Source: Allobosea psychrotolerans (GTDB taxonomy: Bacteria > Pseudomonadota > Alphaproteobacteria > Rhizobiales > Beijerinckiaceae). Taken from it: a stretch of 64,000 nt of DNA. Below the pieces are notes generated by a model. The model worked only from the letters and a program-made list of their open reading frames with translations. It was not told the origin of the DNA and did not search any database. Position 1 is the first letter of the stretch. Every line of letters starts with the position of its first letter. This document shows positions 44,091-53,283 of this stretch, piece by piece. The stretch spans positions 434,001-498,000 of the forward strand of contig NZ_PQFZ01000002.1 of NCBI RefSeq assembly GCF_002917105.1. Reading direction: 5' to 3'. A program made the translations under genes and the position numbers.

Positions 44091-46220
44091 ATGACCAGCC
44101 TGCGCCGCCCCCTCCTTGCGATGACCTCGCTTGCCTGCGCCTGGCCCCTGGCGGCCGGCGCACAGACGCAAGCCCCGGCCGATACTGTCGTGCTCGACGA
44201 GATCAGGGTCCAGGGCGAGAGCGCGACACGCGGCTACCAGCCGCTGCGTTCCTCGGTCGCGGGTGGCGCGGAGAAGCCGCTCGTCGATATCCCGCAATCC
44301 GTGACGGTGGTGTCGCCGCAGGTGCTGCGCGATCAGGCGGCGCGCAGCCTCGACGACGCGCTCGCCAATGTCGCCGGCGTCGTCCAGGCCAATACGCTTG
44401 GCGGCACGCAGGACGCCTTCGCCAAGCGCGGCTTCGGCGACAATCGCGACGGCTCGATCATGCGCGATGGTCTGCGTGTCGCCGCACCGCGCGCTTTCGA
44501 CGCCACGGCCGAGCGCGTCGAAGTGCTGAAAGGTCCCGCGACGCTGCTCTTCGGCATCGTCGACCCCGGCGGCATGGTGAACATCGTCACCAAGAAGCCG
44601 GAGCTGACCGCACGCAACACCATCGAGACGCGGATGAGCAGCTTCGGCGGCGGCAAGAATGGCGGCGGCACGACCATCGACATGACCGGCCCGATCGGCC
44701 AGAGCGGCTTCGCCTACCGCCTGATCGGCGATGTGCAGACCAGCGACTATTGGCGTGAATACGGCATGAACCGCACGCGCATGCTGGCGCCCTCGCTGAC
44801 CTATTTCGGGCCCGACACGACGATCCGCGTCTATGCGCAATATTCGCAGTACAAGGTGCCGTTCGACCGCGGCACGATCTTCGATCCCGCTACGGGGCGG
44901 GCGGTGCGCGTCTCGTCGCGGCACCGTTTCGACGAGCGCTACAACGTCACCGAGGGCGAGAACCAGCTCGCCGGAATCGAGTTCGACCACCGCTTCAACG
45001 CGAACTGGTCGCTGAAGGCGCATTACGCCTACAGCCACAACTGGTACAACGACAATCAGGCGCGCGTGATCGCCTATAATTCCGCGACTGGTGCCGTGAC
45101 CCGCCGCGCCGACGCGACCCAGGACTCCAATCTCGACGTCCACGCCCTGCGCGTCGACCTGACCGGGCGCGAGAAGCTGTTCGGCTTCACCAATGAATTC
45201 CTGATCGGCGCCTCTTACGACTACAGCAAGGTCATTCGCACCGACCTGATCCGCAGCGCCAACGCGACCGGGTTCAACATCTACCGCCCGGTACACGGAC
45301 GGCTGGCCGCGAGCCGAAACGTCGTCGCCTCGGACAGCGACCAGACCGAGCGCCTGGAGACGGCCTCGGCCTATATCCAGGACACGCTGTGGCTGACCGA
45401 TCAGCTCAGCCTCGTCGGCGGCGCGCGCATCCAGGCCTTCGATCAATATGCCGGGCGCGGCCGGCCGTTCTCGGTCAATACCGACATCAGCGGCAACAAG
45501 GTGATCCCGCGCGCCGGCATCCTTTACAAGCTCACCCCGGCGGTCTCGGTCTATGCGAGCTACACCGAATCCTTCAAGCCGAACTCCTCGATCTCGCAGG
45601 CGATCGGCGCATTGCCCCCCGAGGAGGGCAAGTCCTATGAAGTCGGCGCCAAGGCGGAGCTGCCCTTCGGCCTGACCGCCACGGCGGCGATCTTCGACAT
45701 CGACAAGCGCAACGTGCTCTACACCGAGACGGTGGGAGGCACGACGATCGCCCGCACCGCCGGGCGGGTGCGCTCGCGCGGCGCCGAGTTCGAGCTCGCC
45801 GGCAATCTGACCGAGCAGCTCTCGATTGCCGCCAACTACGCCTATACGGACCTTAAGGTCTCGGATGATCCGACCCTGGCGCCGGGCTCCAGCCTGCCGA
45901 ACGTGGCGCGCAACAGCGGCGCCCTGTTCCTGACCTATGATTTCGGCCAGCTCGGGCCGGGGCGGCTGCGCGCCGGCGCCGGCGCGCGTTATGTCGGCCG
46001 TCGCCCGGGCGACGCGGCAAACTCGTTCTACCTGCCGGAATACACGGTCGCCGATCTCTTCGTGTCCTACGAGACCAGGCTCAACGGCCACCCGCTCGAC
46101 CTGCAGCTCAACGTCAAGAACCTGTTCGACAAGGTCTACTACCCCTCTGCGGTCAATAATCTCAATGTCGCGGTCGGCGAGCCTTTCCAGGCCCTGTTGA
46201 CGGCGCGGCTCGGCTTCTGA
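44091..46220 (+). CDS. TonB-dependent siderophore receptor
   Basis: The 709-residue outer-membrane receptor has a signal peptide (about 1-24), a TonB-box-like DTVVLDEIRVQG, a plug domain (about 60-165, DIPQSVTVVSPQVLRDQ and ERVEVLKGPATLLFGIVDPG) and a 22-strand barrel ending in the aromatic GF. The sequence is of the FhuA/FpvA-like ferric siderophore class. It heads an operon with binding protein, permease and ATPase, each overlapping the next by one to four bases. The ligand is not identifiable. Confidence 0.93.
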   Translation: MTSLRRPLLAMTSLACAWPLAAGAQTQAPADTVVLDEIRVQGESATRGYQPLRSSVAGGAEKPLVDIPQSVTVVSPQVLRDQAARSLDDALANVAGVVQANTLGGTQDAFAKRGFGDNRDGSIMRDGLRVAAPRAFDATAERVEVLKGPATLLFGIVDPGGMVNIVTKKPELTARNTIETRMSSFGGGKNGGGTTIDMTGPIGQSGFAYRLIGDVQTSDYWREYGMNRTRMLAPSLTYFGPDTTIRVYAQYSQYKVPFDRGTIFDPATGRAVRVSSRHRFDERYNVTEGENQLAGIEFDHRFNANWSLKAHYAYSHNWYNDNQARVIAYNSATGAVTRRADATQDSNLDVHALRVDLTGREKLFGFTNEFLIGASYDYSKVIRTDLIRSANATGFNIYRPVHGRLAASRNVVASDSDQTERLETASAYIQDTLWLTDQLSLVGGARIQAFDQYAGRGRPFSVNTDISGNKVIPRAGILYKLTPAVSVYASYTESFKPNSSISQAIGALPPEEGKSYEVGAKAELPFGLTATAAIFDIDKRNVLYTETVGGTTIARTAGRVRSRGAEFELAGNLTEQLSIAANYAYTDLKVSDDPTLAPGSSLPNVARNSGALFLTYDFGQLGPGRLRAGAGARYVGRRPGDAANSFYLPEYTVADLFVSYETRLNGHPLDLQLNVKNLFDKVYYPSAVNNLNVAVGEPFQALLTARLGF

Positions 46221-47296
46221 TGCGCAGGCTCGTCGTCGGGGCGCTGCTCGCCGGATTGGTGGCGGGGCTGGCCAAGGCCCAGCCCATCGCCTTCGAGGAT
46301 CTTGCCGGCCGATCGATCTCGCTGAGCGCCCCCGCGTCGCGCATCATCGCGCTGCCGATCCCGGCCGCGCCGACCCTCATGGCGCTGGATCGTTCGCCCG
46401 CGCGGCTGCTCGGCATGCATCCGATCGTGCGCGCGATCGCGCGCGAGAGCCTGCTTGCGCGCATCTTCCCCGGGATCGCCCAGGTCGAGACCAACTTCGT
46501 CATGCCGGGCGCGACGGCCTTCATGCCGAATGTCGAGGCCATCGCGGCAACCGGGCCGGACCTCGTGCTGCAACGGGGCGAACGCGGCGCCGACATCATC
46601 GGCCCGCTGATCAATGCCGGCCTGACCACCGCCTTGGTGATCTATGGCGACGAGGAGATCAGCCGCCGCAACATCGCGATGCTGGGCGCCGCGATCGGCG
46701 CCGATGCGCGCGCAGAAGCCATCATCGGCTGGCGCAAGGCGGTGGCGGAGCGGCTCGCGCCCTTACGGACGCCGGAACTTCGCGCAAAGGCGCCGCGCAT
46801 CCTCTTCCTCTCCCGCTCGGCCGGGCGCTTCGTCGCCACGGGCGAGGAGAGCATCATGGGGTACGCGATCTCGCTCGCGGGCGGGCGCAATGCGGCCGAT
46901 GGGCTGACAGGCTCCAAGACGGCTTCAGCCGAGCAGATGATGATCTGGGACCCCGACGTCATCCTGCTCAACAGCGCCGTCCCTGACCTGACGCCGCAGA
47001 CCGTTCTCGACGATCCGATCCTGTCGGGCACACGCGCGGCAAAGGACAGGCGCGTCTACAAGATCCCGACCGGCGCTTATCGCTGGGAGCCGCCGACACA
47101 GGAGAACCCCTTCCTCTGGCTCTGGCTGGCGGCCCTTTTGCACGAGACCGGCCCGGCCATCGATCTGCGCCACGAATTGCGCGAGGGACTGCGCGATCTC
47201 TATGGGTTCGCGGCCTCGGAGAATGATCTCGACCAGGTCCTGCGGCTCGATGTGAACGGCTCATCCCGGGCCTATTCGCGCTTCGCCCGGCCATGA
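46220..47296 (+). CDS. Periplasmic iron-siderophore binding protein
   Basis: The 358-residue protein begins at an ATG overlapping the receptor stop (TGATG). A signal peptide (RRLVVGALLAGLVAGLAKA) is followed by a class III binding-protein fold (IAFEDLAGRSISL, NVEAIAATGPDLVL, SAEQMMIWDPDVILLN). It captures a ferric complex and hands it to the permease. Length is normal. Confidence 0.9.
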   Translation: MRRLVVGALLAGLVAGLAKAQPIAFEDLAGRSISLSAPASRIIALPIPAAPTLMALDRSPARLLGMHPIVRAIARESLLARIFPGIAQVETNFVMPGATAFMPNVEAIAATGPDLVLQRGERGADIIGPLINAGLTTALVIYGDEEISRRNIAMLGAAIGADARAEAIIGWRKAVAERLAPLRTPELRAKAPRILFLSRSAGRFVATGEESIMGYAISLAGGRNAADGLTGSKTASAEQMMIWDPDVILLNSAVPDLTPQTVLDDPILSGTRAAKDRRVYKIPTGAYRWEPPTQENPFLWLWLAALLHETGPAIDLRHELREGLRDLYGFAASENDLDQVLRLDVNGSSRAYSRFARP

Positions 47297-48339
47297 CCAT
47301 CGCAGCGGGCGGATCAATGTCGCATGACCGTGGCGCGACCCTTGTCATGGTCGCCCTGGCGGTCGGGCTCGGCCTGGTCATGGTCGCCGCCCTCTGCGCC
47401 GGTCGGCTTTCGCTTTCGCCCGGCACCGTGCTCGGCATCGTCCTGTCCCGCATCGTTCCCGTCGACCCGAGCTGGAGCGACTTGCAGGAGCGCATCGTGC
47501 TTCTGGTCAGGCTGCCGCGCGTCCTGCTCGCCGCCATCTGCGGCGCCGCACTTGCAGCCGCCGGCGCCGCTATGCAGGGCGTGCTGCGCAACCCGCTGGT
47601 CTCGCCGCATATCCTCGGCGTCTCCTCCGGCGCCTCTTTCGGCGGCGCGGTCGCGATCCTGCTCGGCCTGTCCGGCTGGCTCCTGATCGGCTCGGCTTTT
47701 CTCGCTGGTTCCGCCGCCTTGCTGCTGGTCGGCGCCATCGCCCGCGTCGATGGCCGCGCGGGCACGGTCACCGTCGTGCTGACCGGCGTCATCGTCGCGG
47801 CGCTGTTCAGCGCACTGGTCAGCCTGACGCAATTCGTCGCCGAGCCCGACAGCTCATTGCCGGCGATCGTGTTCTGGCTGATGGGCAGCTTCGCCACCGC
47901 GAGCTGGCGCCAGCTCGCAGCCGCCGCTCCCGTGCTTGCGCTGGCCCTCATGCTCGTGCTCGGCCTGCGCTTCCGCATCAACGTGCTCTCGCTCGGCGAG
48001 GACGATGCGCGCGCACTCGGCCTGCCGGTCGAGCGCGACCGTTGGCTCGTCTTCCTGGCTGTGGCGTTGATGGAAGCGACCGTCGTCGCCTTCGCCGGTG
48101 TCATCGGCTGGGTCGGGCTCGTGGTGCCGCATGCCGCGCGCATGATCGCCGGCGAGGATCATCGCCTGCTGATCCCGGCCTCGGCCCTGCTCGGTGCATC
48201 CTATCTGGTGCTGGTCGACACCATCGCCCGCACGGCAGTGGCCGCCGAGATCCCGCTCGGCGTTCTGACCGCGATCGTCGGTGCTCCGGTCTTTGCACTG
48301 CTGCTGCGCCAGCGTCAGCGCCGGGAGCTGACGGCATGA
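47293..48339 (+). CDS. FecCD-family iron-siderophore permease
   Basis: The 348-residue permease has about ten spans and family motifs RLPRVLLAAICGAALAAAGA, MQGVLRNPLVSPHILGVSSG and GVIGWVGLVVPHAARMI. It starts in the ATGA overlap with the binding-protein stop, with a second ATG (MSHDRGATLV) 12 codons later as an alternative. It is a single permease, expected to homodimerise. Confidence 0.93.
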   Translation: MTIAAGGSMSHDRGATLVMVALAVGLGLVMVAALCAGRLSLSPGTVLGIVLSRIVPVDPSWSDLQERIVLLVRLPRVLLAAICGAALAAAGAAMQGVLRNPLVSPHILGVSSGASFGGAVAILLGLSGWLLIGSAFLAGSAALLLVGAIARVDGRAGTVTVVLTGVIVAALFSALVSLTQFVAEPDSSLPAIVFWLMGSFATASWRQLAAAAPVLALALMLVLGLRFRINVLSLGEDDARALGLPVERDRWLVFLAVALMEATVVAFAGVIGWVGLVVPHAARMIAGEDHRLLIPASALLGASYLVLVDTIARTAVAAEIPLGVLTAIVGAPVFALLLRQRQRRELTA

Positions 48340-49073
48340 TCGCGTTGAAAGGCGCAGGCATCCGCCGTGGCGAGCGCTGGATCTTCCGCGGGCTCGATCT
48401 ATCGCTGGCGCCGGGGCGCTGCGTTGCCGTGCTTGGCCCCAACGGGCGCGGCAAGACCACGCTGATCAAGGCCGTCACGGGGCTCGACAAGCTCGATGAG
48501 GGCACCCGCACGGCGCCGCCGCTCGTCGCCTATGTGCCGCAGGTGATCGCGCCCCTGCCCTATCGCGCGCTCGATGTCGTGGTGATGGCGCGCGCCCGGT
48601 CGCTCGGTCTGTTCGGAACGCCGCGCCGTGCCGACTACGACATCGCCCGCGCAGCGCTGGCGCGCATCGGCGCCGAGGCTTTCACCGAGCAGCGGCTCGA
48701 CCGGCTCTCGGGCGGCGAGCGCCAGCTCGTGCTGCTGGCGCGCGCCTTGGCGACGCAATCGCCCGTCCTGGTGCTCGACGAGCCGGCCTCGGCGCTCGAT
48801 CTCGCCAATCAAAGCCGCCTCGTCGCCGTGCTACGCGACCTGCGCGCCGCCGGCGAGCACGCGATCCTGTTCAGCACGCATCTGCCGACCCACGCACTTG
48901 AGGTCGCCGACGAAGCCCTGCTGCTGATGGGGCCGGAGGATCAGCGTCAGGGCCCTGTCGACGCGGTGATGAGCGAGAGCAATCTGAGCGCCCTCTACGG
49001 CACGCCACTGCGCCGCCGCCAGGTCGCGATCGAAGGCCATGGCCTGGTCGAGACGATCATCCCGCTGCATTGA
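48336..49073 (+). CDS. Iron-siderophore ABC transporter ATPase
   Basis: The 245-residue ATPase starts in the ATGA overlap with the permease stop. It has Walker A GPNGRGKTT, signature LSGGERQL, Walker B LVLDEPASALD and the H-loop STHLPTHA. The Arg in the P-loop variable position is tolerated by the G-X4-GKT consensus. It completes the import operon. Confidence 0.92.
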   Translation: MIALKGAGIRRGERWIFRGLDLSLAPGRCVAVLGPNGRGKTTLIKAVTGLDKLDEGTRTAPPLVAYVPQVIAPLPYRALDVVVMARARSLGLFGTPRRADYDIARAALARIGAEAFTEQRLDRLSGGERQLVLLARALATQSPVLVLDEPASALDLANQSRLVAVLRDLRAAGEHAILFSTHLPTHALEVADEALLLMGPEDQRQGPVDAVMSESNLSALYGTPLRRRQVAIEGHGLVETIIPLH

Positions 49074-49165
49074 CGGGATAGGTCAGGCCCAGGGTCTCGA
49101 CTGCCCTTGTCATGGAGCGCCCAAGATCGTGTGAGCCAACCCGCGCGGGCGGAACTTATCAGGGT

Positions 49166-49189
49166 CATTATAGCATAATCGCTATAATG
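49166..49189. promoter_or_regulatory. Perfect 9-bp palindrome containing -10-like elements
   Basis: CATTATAGC-N6-GCTATAATG. Each arm contains TATAAT on its own strand. It lies between the siderophore operon and gene fragments and no intact gene follows on either side, so the regulated gene may have been lost. Confidence 0.5.
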
Positions 49190-49197
49190 TTTAACCT

Positions 49198-49240
49198 ATC
49201 TGACAGCCGAATGATCCCGGACCCTAGGCAATCTGACAGC
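49198..49240. repeat. 10-bp direct repeat
   Basis: ATCTGACAGC at 49198-49207 and again at 49231-49240, each followed by a GCCGAAT-containing stretch. It is adjacent to the palindrome at 49166 and may be operator sites or the end of a lost element. Confidence 0.4.
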
Positions 49241-49334
49241 TAATCGCCGAATAGCCTGCCGCGCGCTCGGCCGCCACAAGGGCGAACACCGGCACGTCTC
49301 CATCGACTGGAGGCTCCGTCGTCGGTCCTGCCGA

Positions 49335-49898
49335 TCAGGCCGTTTCCGCGTCATTGCCGCGTCCGATTCTGCTCAAGCGCTCGATGAATTTCGGCTTTCT
49401 CTCGTGCGTTGTCCGGATCGAGGCTAGGCGGCGGTTGAATTCGTCCTGCTCTCCCGCCTCCCTGGCCAGCACCTGAAGGTCGAAGAGCAGACCTGCCGCC
49501 CGGTCATAGCCCGAGGCGTTGCGGCGCTCGATTTCTTGATTGATCTCCCGCCAGGCATCGGCGCCGCGCTGCCTGGGGGCGTTGATCCGCGTACGCCGCG
49601 TCCTTTCGGCCTCTTCGGCCTGCCGGCGCCGCTCCGCCTCGCGACGTTTGGCGTCCGCCCGCTCGCGTGCCTCGGCGATCTCCCGCGCCCGAACTCGCAG
49701 CTCGCCGGCCGTGCGGCGTGTCGTGGACACTGGATGGACCTCGCGTGCCCAGCTCCTGAGCTCGGCGGCCACGTGGGGGTCGCCATCGACGATGCGCAGC
49801 AGCAACTCGGTCCCAGCTGGACCTGGTGTCGGTTGTTGCTGGGCCGCCGCTCCGGCCGATAGCGGCTTTCCGACCTTCCGGCACTCCGTCTTCGGCAT
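49335..49898 (-). pseudogene. Probable C-terminal fragment of a larger protein
   Basis: The 187-codon frame has a long charged helical segment (about 68-110, rich in Arg/Glu/Ala) and ends RLASIRTTHERKPKFIERLS. This reads like the C-terminal end of larger SWIM-zinc-finger-type proteins (from memory, not searched). The N-terminal domains are absent, and the first ~25 residues look like unrelated sequence. It lies in a scar-like region. Whether it is expressed is unknown. Confidence 0.5.
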
Positions 49899-50115
49899 GT
49901 ATGTCTGCCTGACCGTCAGCTTGCCCGACGAGGTCGCTCATATCGCCGTCGGGCATTCCTTCAAAGGGCAACATGTGGGCGTCAGCGCGGAATGCACCAT
50001 TGTGCGCCAGGCCGACCATGGCTGGTGGCATGTCGCCGGAGCGCTCGGACTCATCAAGCCGGAAACGATGACCGGCCTCGCCGCGAATCTGACTGCCAGG
50101 AAGCCCACGCTCTGA
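49898..50115 (+). pseudogene. Unrecognised ORF fragment
   Basis: From an ATG at 49898 the frame reads YVCLTVSLPDEVAHIAVGH, then QHVGVSAECTIVRQADHGWW, and stops at 50115. The sequence looks protein-like and compact, as the C-terminal end of a longer protein would. No family is recognised. It overlaps the start of the opposite-strand fragment by one base, suggesting a junction between two broken genes. Confidence 0.35.
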
Positions 50116-50140
50116 TGCCGCTAGACGCGCAGCCGCGGCT

Positions 50141-51091
50141 TTACACCGTCAGCGCATCCGTCTCCTGATCGACATAGCGCGCCATCTGCCCGTCGCAGAT
50201 CTCCATGAACAGAGCCTCGGCGCGCGTCACGGGCGCATCGAGCCGGCGCACCATGCCGAGTTCGAGCCTGACCAGCGGCTCGAAGCGGCGGGAGATGCCG
50301 CCAAGCCGCTCATGATGCGCGGCCGTGATCGCATCGACGATCGCGACGCCGGCGCCTTCGAGCACAAGCAGCGAGGCCAGCGGCAGCAGCGGCGTCTCGA
50401 CCGGCATCGCAGGCGAGACGCCATGCCGGTCGAGCAGCGCCTGGACCTGTGTGTCCATCAGCGTGCGCCGCGAGGCGCTGACCAGGCTTTCGCCCTCCAG
50501 ATCGGCAGGGCCGAGAACCTCCCTCCCCGCCAGTCGATGACCGGGCGGCAGGATGCAGCGACAAGGCAGCGAATAACGCCGCACGGTCTGCAGATTGGCG
50601 AGCGGCACCGAGATGCTGATGAAGCCGATATCGTATTGGCCGGTCATGACCTGCTGGGTCACCGTCTGCGACCCTGCCGAGTCGAGCCGCACCGCGACGC
50701 CCGGCGCTCGCCGCAAGAATTCCCCGACCATCTTCGGCAGCAGGGAACTCGCCAGGATAGGCAGCGAGGACATCGACAGCGTGCCGCGCCGTCCTTTCCG
50801 GATTTCTGCCACCGCCGAGGAGATCCGGTCGAGCCCGACGAAGGAACGCTGCACTTCGTCGAGCAGCAGTCCGGCCTCGGCGGTGGGCACGAGCCTGCCC
50901 TTGGTCCGGTCGAACAGGCGCAGGCCCGTATCGAGCTCCAGCTCCTTGAGAAGGCGGCTGACGGCCGGCTGCGACAGGTTCATCGTCGCCGCTGTCGCAG
51001 AGACGCTGCCGGTCAGCATCATCACGCGGAAGGCCTGCAGGCCGCGATGGCTCAACTGGCGAGGCATGGCAGGGCTATCAGCTTTTCGCAT
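50141..51091 (-). CDS. LysR-family transcription regulator
   Basis: The 316-residue regulator has an N-terminal HTH (GLQAFRVMMLTGSVSATAAT, then LSQPAVSRLLKELE) and a substrate-binding domain of the kind seen with amino-acid and opine catabolism. It is divergent from the hydantoinase operon at 51248 with a 156-base gap, so it is the likely regulator. A later ATG (MPRQLSHRG, eight codons in) is a good alternative start. Confidence 0.88.
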   Translation of the reverse strand: MRKADSPAMPRQLSHRGLQAFRVMMLTGSVSATAATMNLSQPAVSRLLKELELDTGLRLFDRTKGRLVPTAEAGLLLDEVQRSFVGLDRISSAVAEIRKGRRGTLSMSSLPILASSLLPKMVGEFLRRAPGVAVRLDSAGSQTVTQQVMTGQYDIGFISISVPLANLQTVRRYSLPCRCILPPGHRLAGREVLGPADLEGESLVSASRRTLMDTQVQALLDRHGVSPAMPVETPLLPLASLLVLEGAGVAIVDAITAAHHERLGGISRRFEPLVRLELGMVRRLDAPVTRAEALFMEICDGQMARYVDQETDALTV

Positions 51092-51247
51092 ACGAGGTGA
51101 CGGGAATTCTATTTGAGCGCATGCGACGGGAGATGCAACCGTAGCACCGACGTGCAAACACTGCCCTTAAGTGCTTAGGGATCCAATATCGGAGCCATAA
51201 GGAAAGGGAATGCAGCAGCCGTCCGCCAGCAGGGAACCGACGATCTC

Positions 51248-53281
51248 ATGTACAGGGTTGGTTTTGACGTTGGCGGCACCTTCACCGATTTCACCATTCA
51301 CGATGGAGCCAGCGGCGCGATACGCCACTTCAAGGTCGCCTCGACTCCATCCGACCCGTCCGAGGCGATCGAGAGCGGGCTGTCGGCGCTGATCGCCGAG
51401 CTCGGCATCGCAGCCCATGACATCGGCTTCGTCGGCCATGGCACCACGGTCGCGACCAATATGGTGATCGAGCGGCGCGGCGTGCGCACCGGGCTGATCA
51501 CCACCAAGGGCTTCCGCGACGTGCTCGAGATCGGCCGCCAGGTCAGGCCGCATCTGTTCGACTACTCAGTCGGCAAGCCCGAGCCGCTGGTGCCGCGCCA
51601 GCGCCGCATCGAGGTCGCCGGCCGGATCGATGTCGAGGGCAACACGCTGACTGAGCTCGACGAGGCTGCAATCCGCAGCGCTGCCGCGGCGCTGCTTGCG
51701 GCTCGCGTCGAGGCGATCGCGATCTGCTTCCTGCACAGCTATCTCCGCGGCGCACATGAGCGGCGCGCCGCCGAGATAGTGCGCGAGGTCGCGCCCGATC
51801 TTTATGTCTCGACCTCCTCGGAGGTGCTGCCCGAGTTCCGCGAATATGAGCGCTTCTCGACCACGGCGATCAACAGCTATGTCGGCCCGAAAATGGACCG
51901 CTATCTCAACCGGTTCCTCGGCCGATTGACGAATCTGGGCATCGCGGCACAGCCCTATACGATCCATTCCAATGGCGGGCTGATGTCGGTCGAGACGGTT
52001 CGCGCCTATCCGGTGCGCACCTGCTTGTCGGGACCGGCGGCAGGCGTCGTCGGTGCAGCCGAGGTCGGCAAGGAGGCGGGCTTTCCCGATCTCATCACCT
52101 TCGATGTCGGCGGCACCTCGACCGACGTTTCCCTTGTCCTGGCGGGCGCCCCAGCCTTCGCCGCCAGCCGCATGGTCGCCGACCACCCGGTGCGCACACC
52201 GATGGTCGACATCCATGTCATCGGCGCGGGCGGCGGCTCGATCGCCTGGATCGACGACGCCGGCGCGCTCAAGGTCGGCCCCCACAGCGCCGGCGCCGAT
52301 CCAGGCCCCGTCGCCTATGGCCGCGGCGGCACCGAGCCGACCCTGACCGACGCCAACATCATCCTGCACCGGCTCAATCCAGTGACGCTGCTCGGCGGCC
52401 GGATGAAGGTCGATGAGGGGGCGGCTCGCCGGGCCGTCGAGGAGCGCATCGCCAGGCCGCTGGGCCTCACGGTCGAGGAGGCGGCGCTCGGCATCATCCG
52501 TATCGCGGTCGCCAATATGAGCCGGGCGATCCGGGCCGTCTCGACCGAGAAGGGCCACGACCTCGCGAATTTCGCGCTCTTTCCCTATGGCGGAGCCGGG
52601 CCGCTCCATGCGGTCGCGGTGGCCGAGGAGTGCGACCTGAAGCGCGTTCTGGTGCCGCAGGAGCCGGGCACGATGTGCGCGCGCGGCATCCTGATGTCCG
52701 ATCTCAGCCTCGATTTCGTCAAGAGCGAGATCATCATCGCCAATGACGCGAGCTGGCCGCGCATCGTCGCGCAGTTCGACGGCATGCAGGAGCGCGGTCT
52801 CGCCTGGCTCGACAAGGAGGCCGTAGAGCCCGGGCGTCGCAGCTTTTTGCGCGTGGTCGAGGCCCGCTACAAGGGCCAGAACCATGAGGTCCAGGTCCGC
52901 CTCGACAAGGAGGCATCCAGCGTCGCCTTCGCCGAGTTCGTTGCCGGGTTCCGCGAGGCGCACCGCCGCGAATATGGCTATGATGTCGAGGGTCTCGCGA
53001 TCGAGGTGGTGAATTGCCGGCTCAAGGTCGTCGGCGCGATCGACCGTCCCGGGACGAAACCACCCGGCACGCAGGCCGCAGCCCCGCTCGCGCGCGACCA
53101 TCGCCTTGTCCATTTCGCCGATGGCTGGGTCGATACGCCGATCCATGACCGCGTCAGTCTGGGCGCGGGCGCACGGCTCGAAGGTCCGGCCGTGATCGAG
53201 GAGATGAGCTCCACCACCGTCGTCGGCCCGGGCCAGCATGTCAGGATCGATGCCATCGGCAACCTGATCGTGGAGCTGTGA
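51248..53281 (+). CDS. hyuA: Hydantoinase/oxoprolinase family protein, subunit A
   Basis: The 677-residue protein has the ASKHA-type ATP-binding start (FDVGGTFTDFTIHDG), GHGTTVATNMVIERRG, HSNGGLMSVE and the central DVGGTSTDVSLV. It belongs to the HyuA group of ATP-dependent N-methylhydantoinases, 5-oxoprolinases and acetone carboxylase subunits. It pairs with HyuB two bases downstream. The substrate is not certain, but a cyclic amide such as a hydantoin or pyroglutamate is likely. Confidence 0.93.
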   Translation: MYRVGFDVGGTFTDFTIHDGASGAIRHFKVASTPSDPSEAIESGLSALIAELGIAAHDIGFVGHGTTVATNMVIERRGVRTGLITTKGFRDVLEIGRQVRPHLFDYSVGKPEPLVPRQRRIEVAGRIDVEGNTLTELDEAAIRSAAAALLAARVEAIAICFLHSYLRGAHERRAAEIVREVAPDLYVSTSSEVLPEFREYERFSTTAINSYVGPKMDRYLNRFLGRLTNLGIAAQPYTIHSNGGLMSVETVRAYPVRTCLSGPAAGVVGAAEVGKEAGFPDLITFDVGGTSTDVSLVLAGAPAFAASRMVADHPVRTPMVDIHVIGAGGGSIAWIDDAGALKVGPHSAGADPGPVAYGRGGTEPTLTDANIILHRLNPVTLLGGRMKVDEGAARRAVEERIARPLGLTVEEAALGIIRIAVANMSRAIRAVSTEKGHDLANFALFPYGGAGPLHAVAVAEECDLKRVLVPQEPGTMCARGILMSDLSLDFVKSEIIIANDASWPRIVAQFDGMQERGLAWLDKEAVEPGRRSFLRVVEARYKGQNHEVQVRLDKEASSVAFAEFVAGFREAHRREYGYDVEGLAIEVVNCRLKVVGAIDRPGTKPPGTQAAAPLARDHRLVHFADGWVDTPIHDRVSLGAGARLEGPAVIEEMSSTTVVGPGQHVRIDAIGNLIVEL

Positions 53282-53283
53282 CC

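Noticed and set aside
43878..46091. Long open frame of 737 codons opposite the TonB receptor
   Set aside because: It mirrors the receptor gene, has a biased Arg/Gly/Asp composition and no domain. It is a GC-rich antisense shadow.
49198..49240. ATCTGACAGC repeats as the ends of an insertion sequence
   Set aside because: The repeats are direct, not inverted, and no transposase lies between them.
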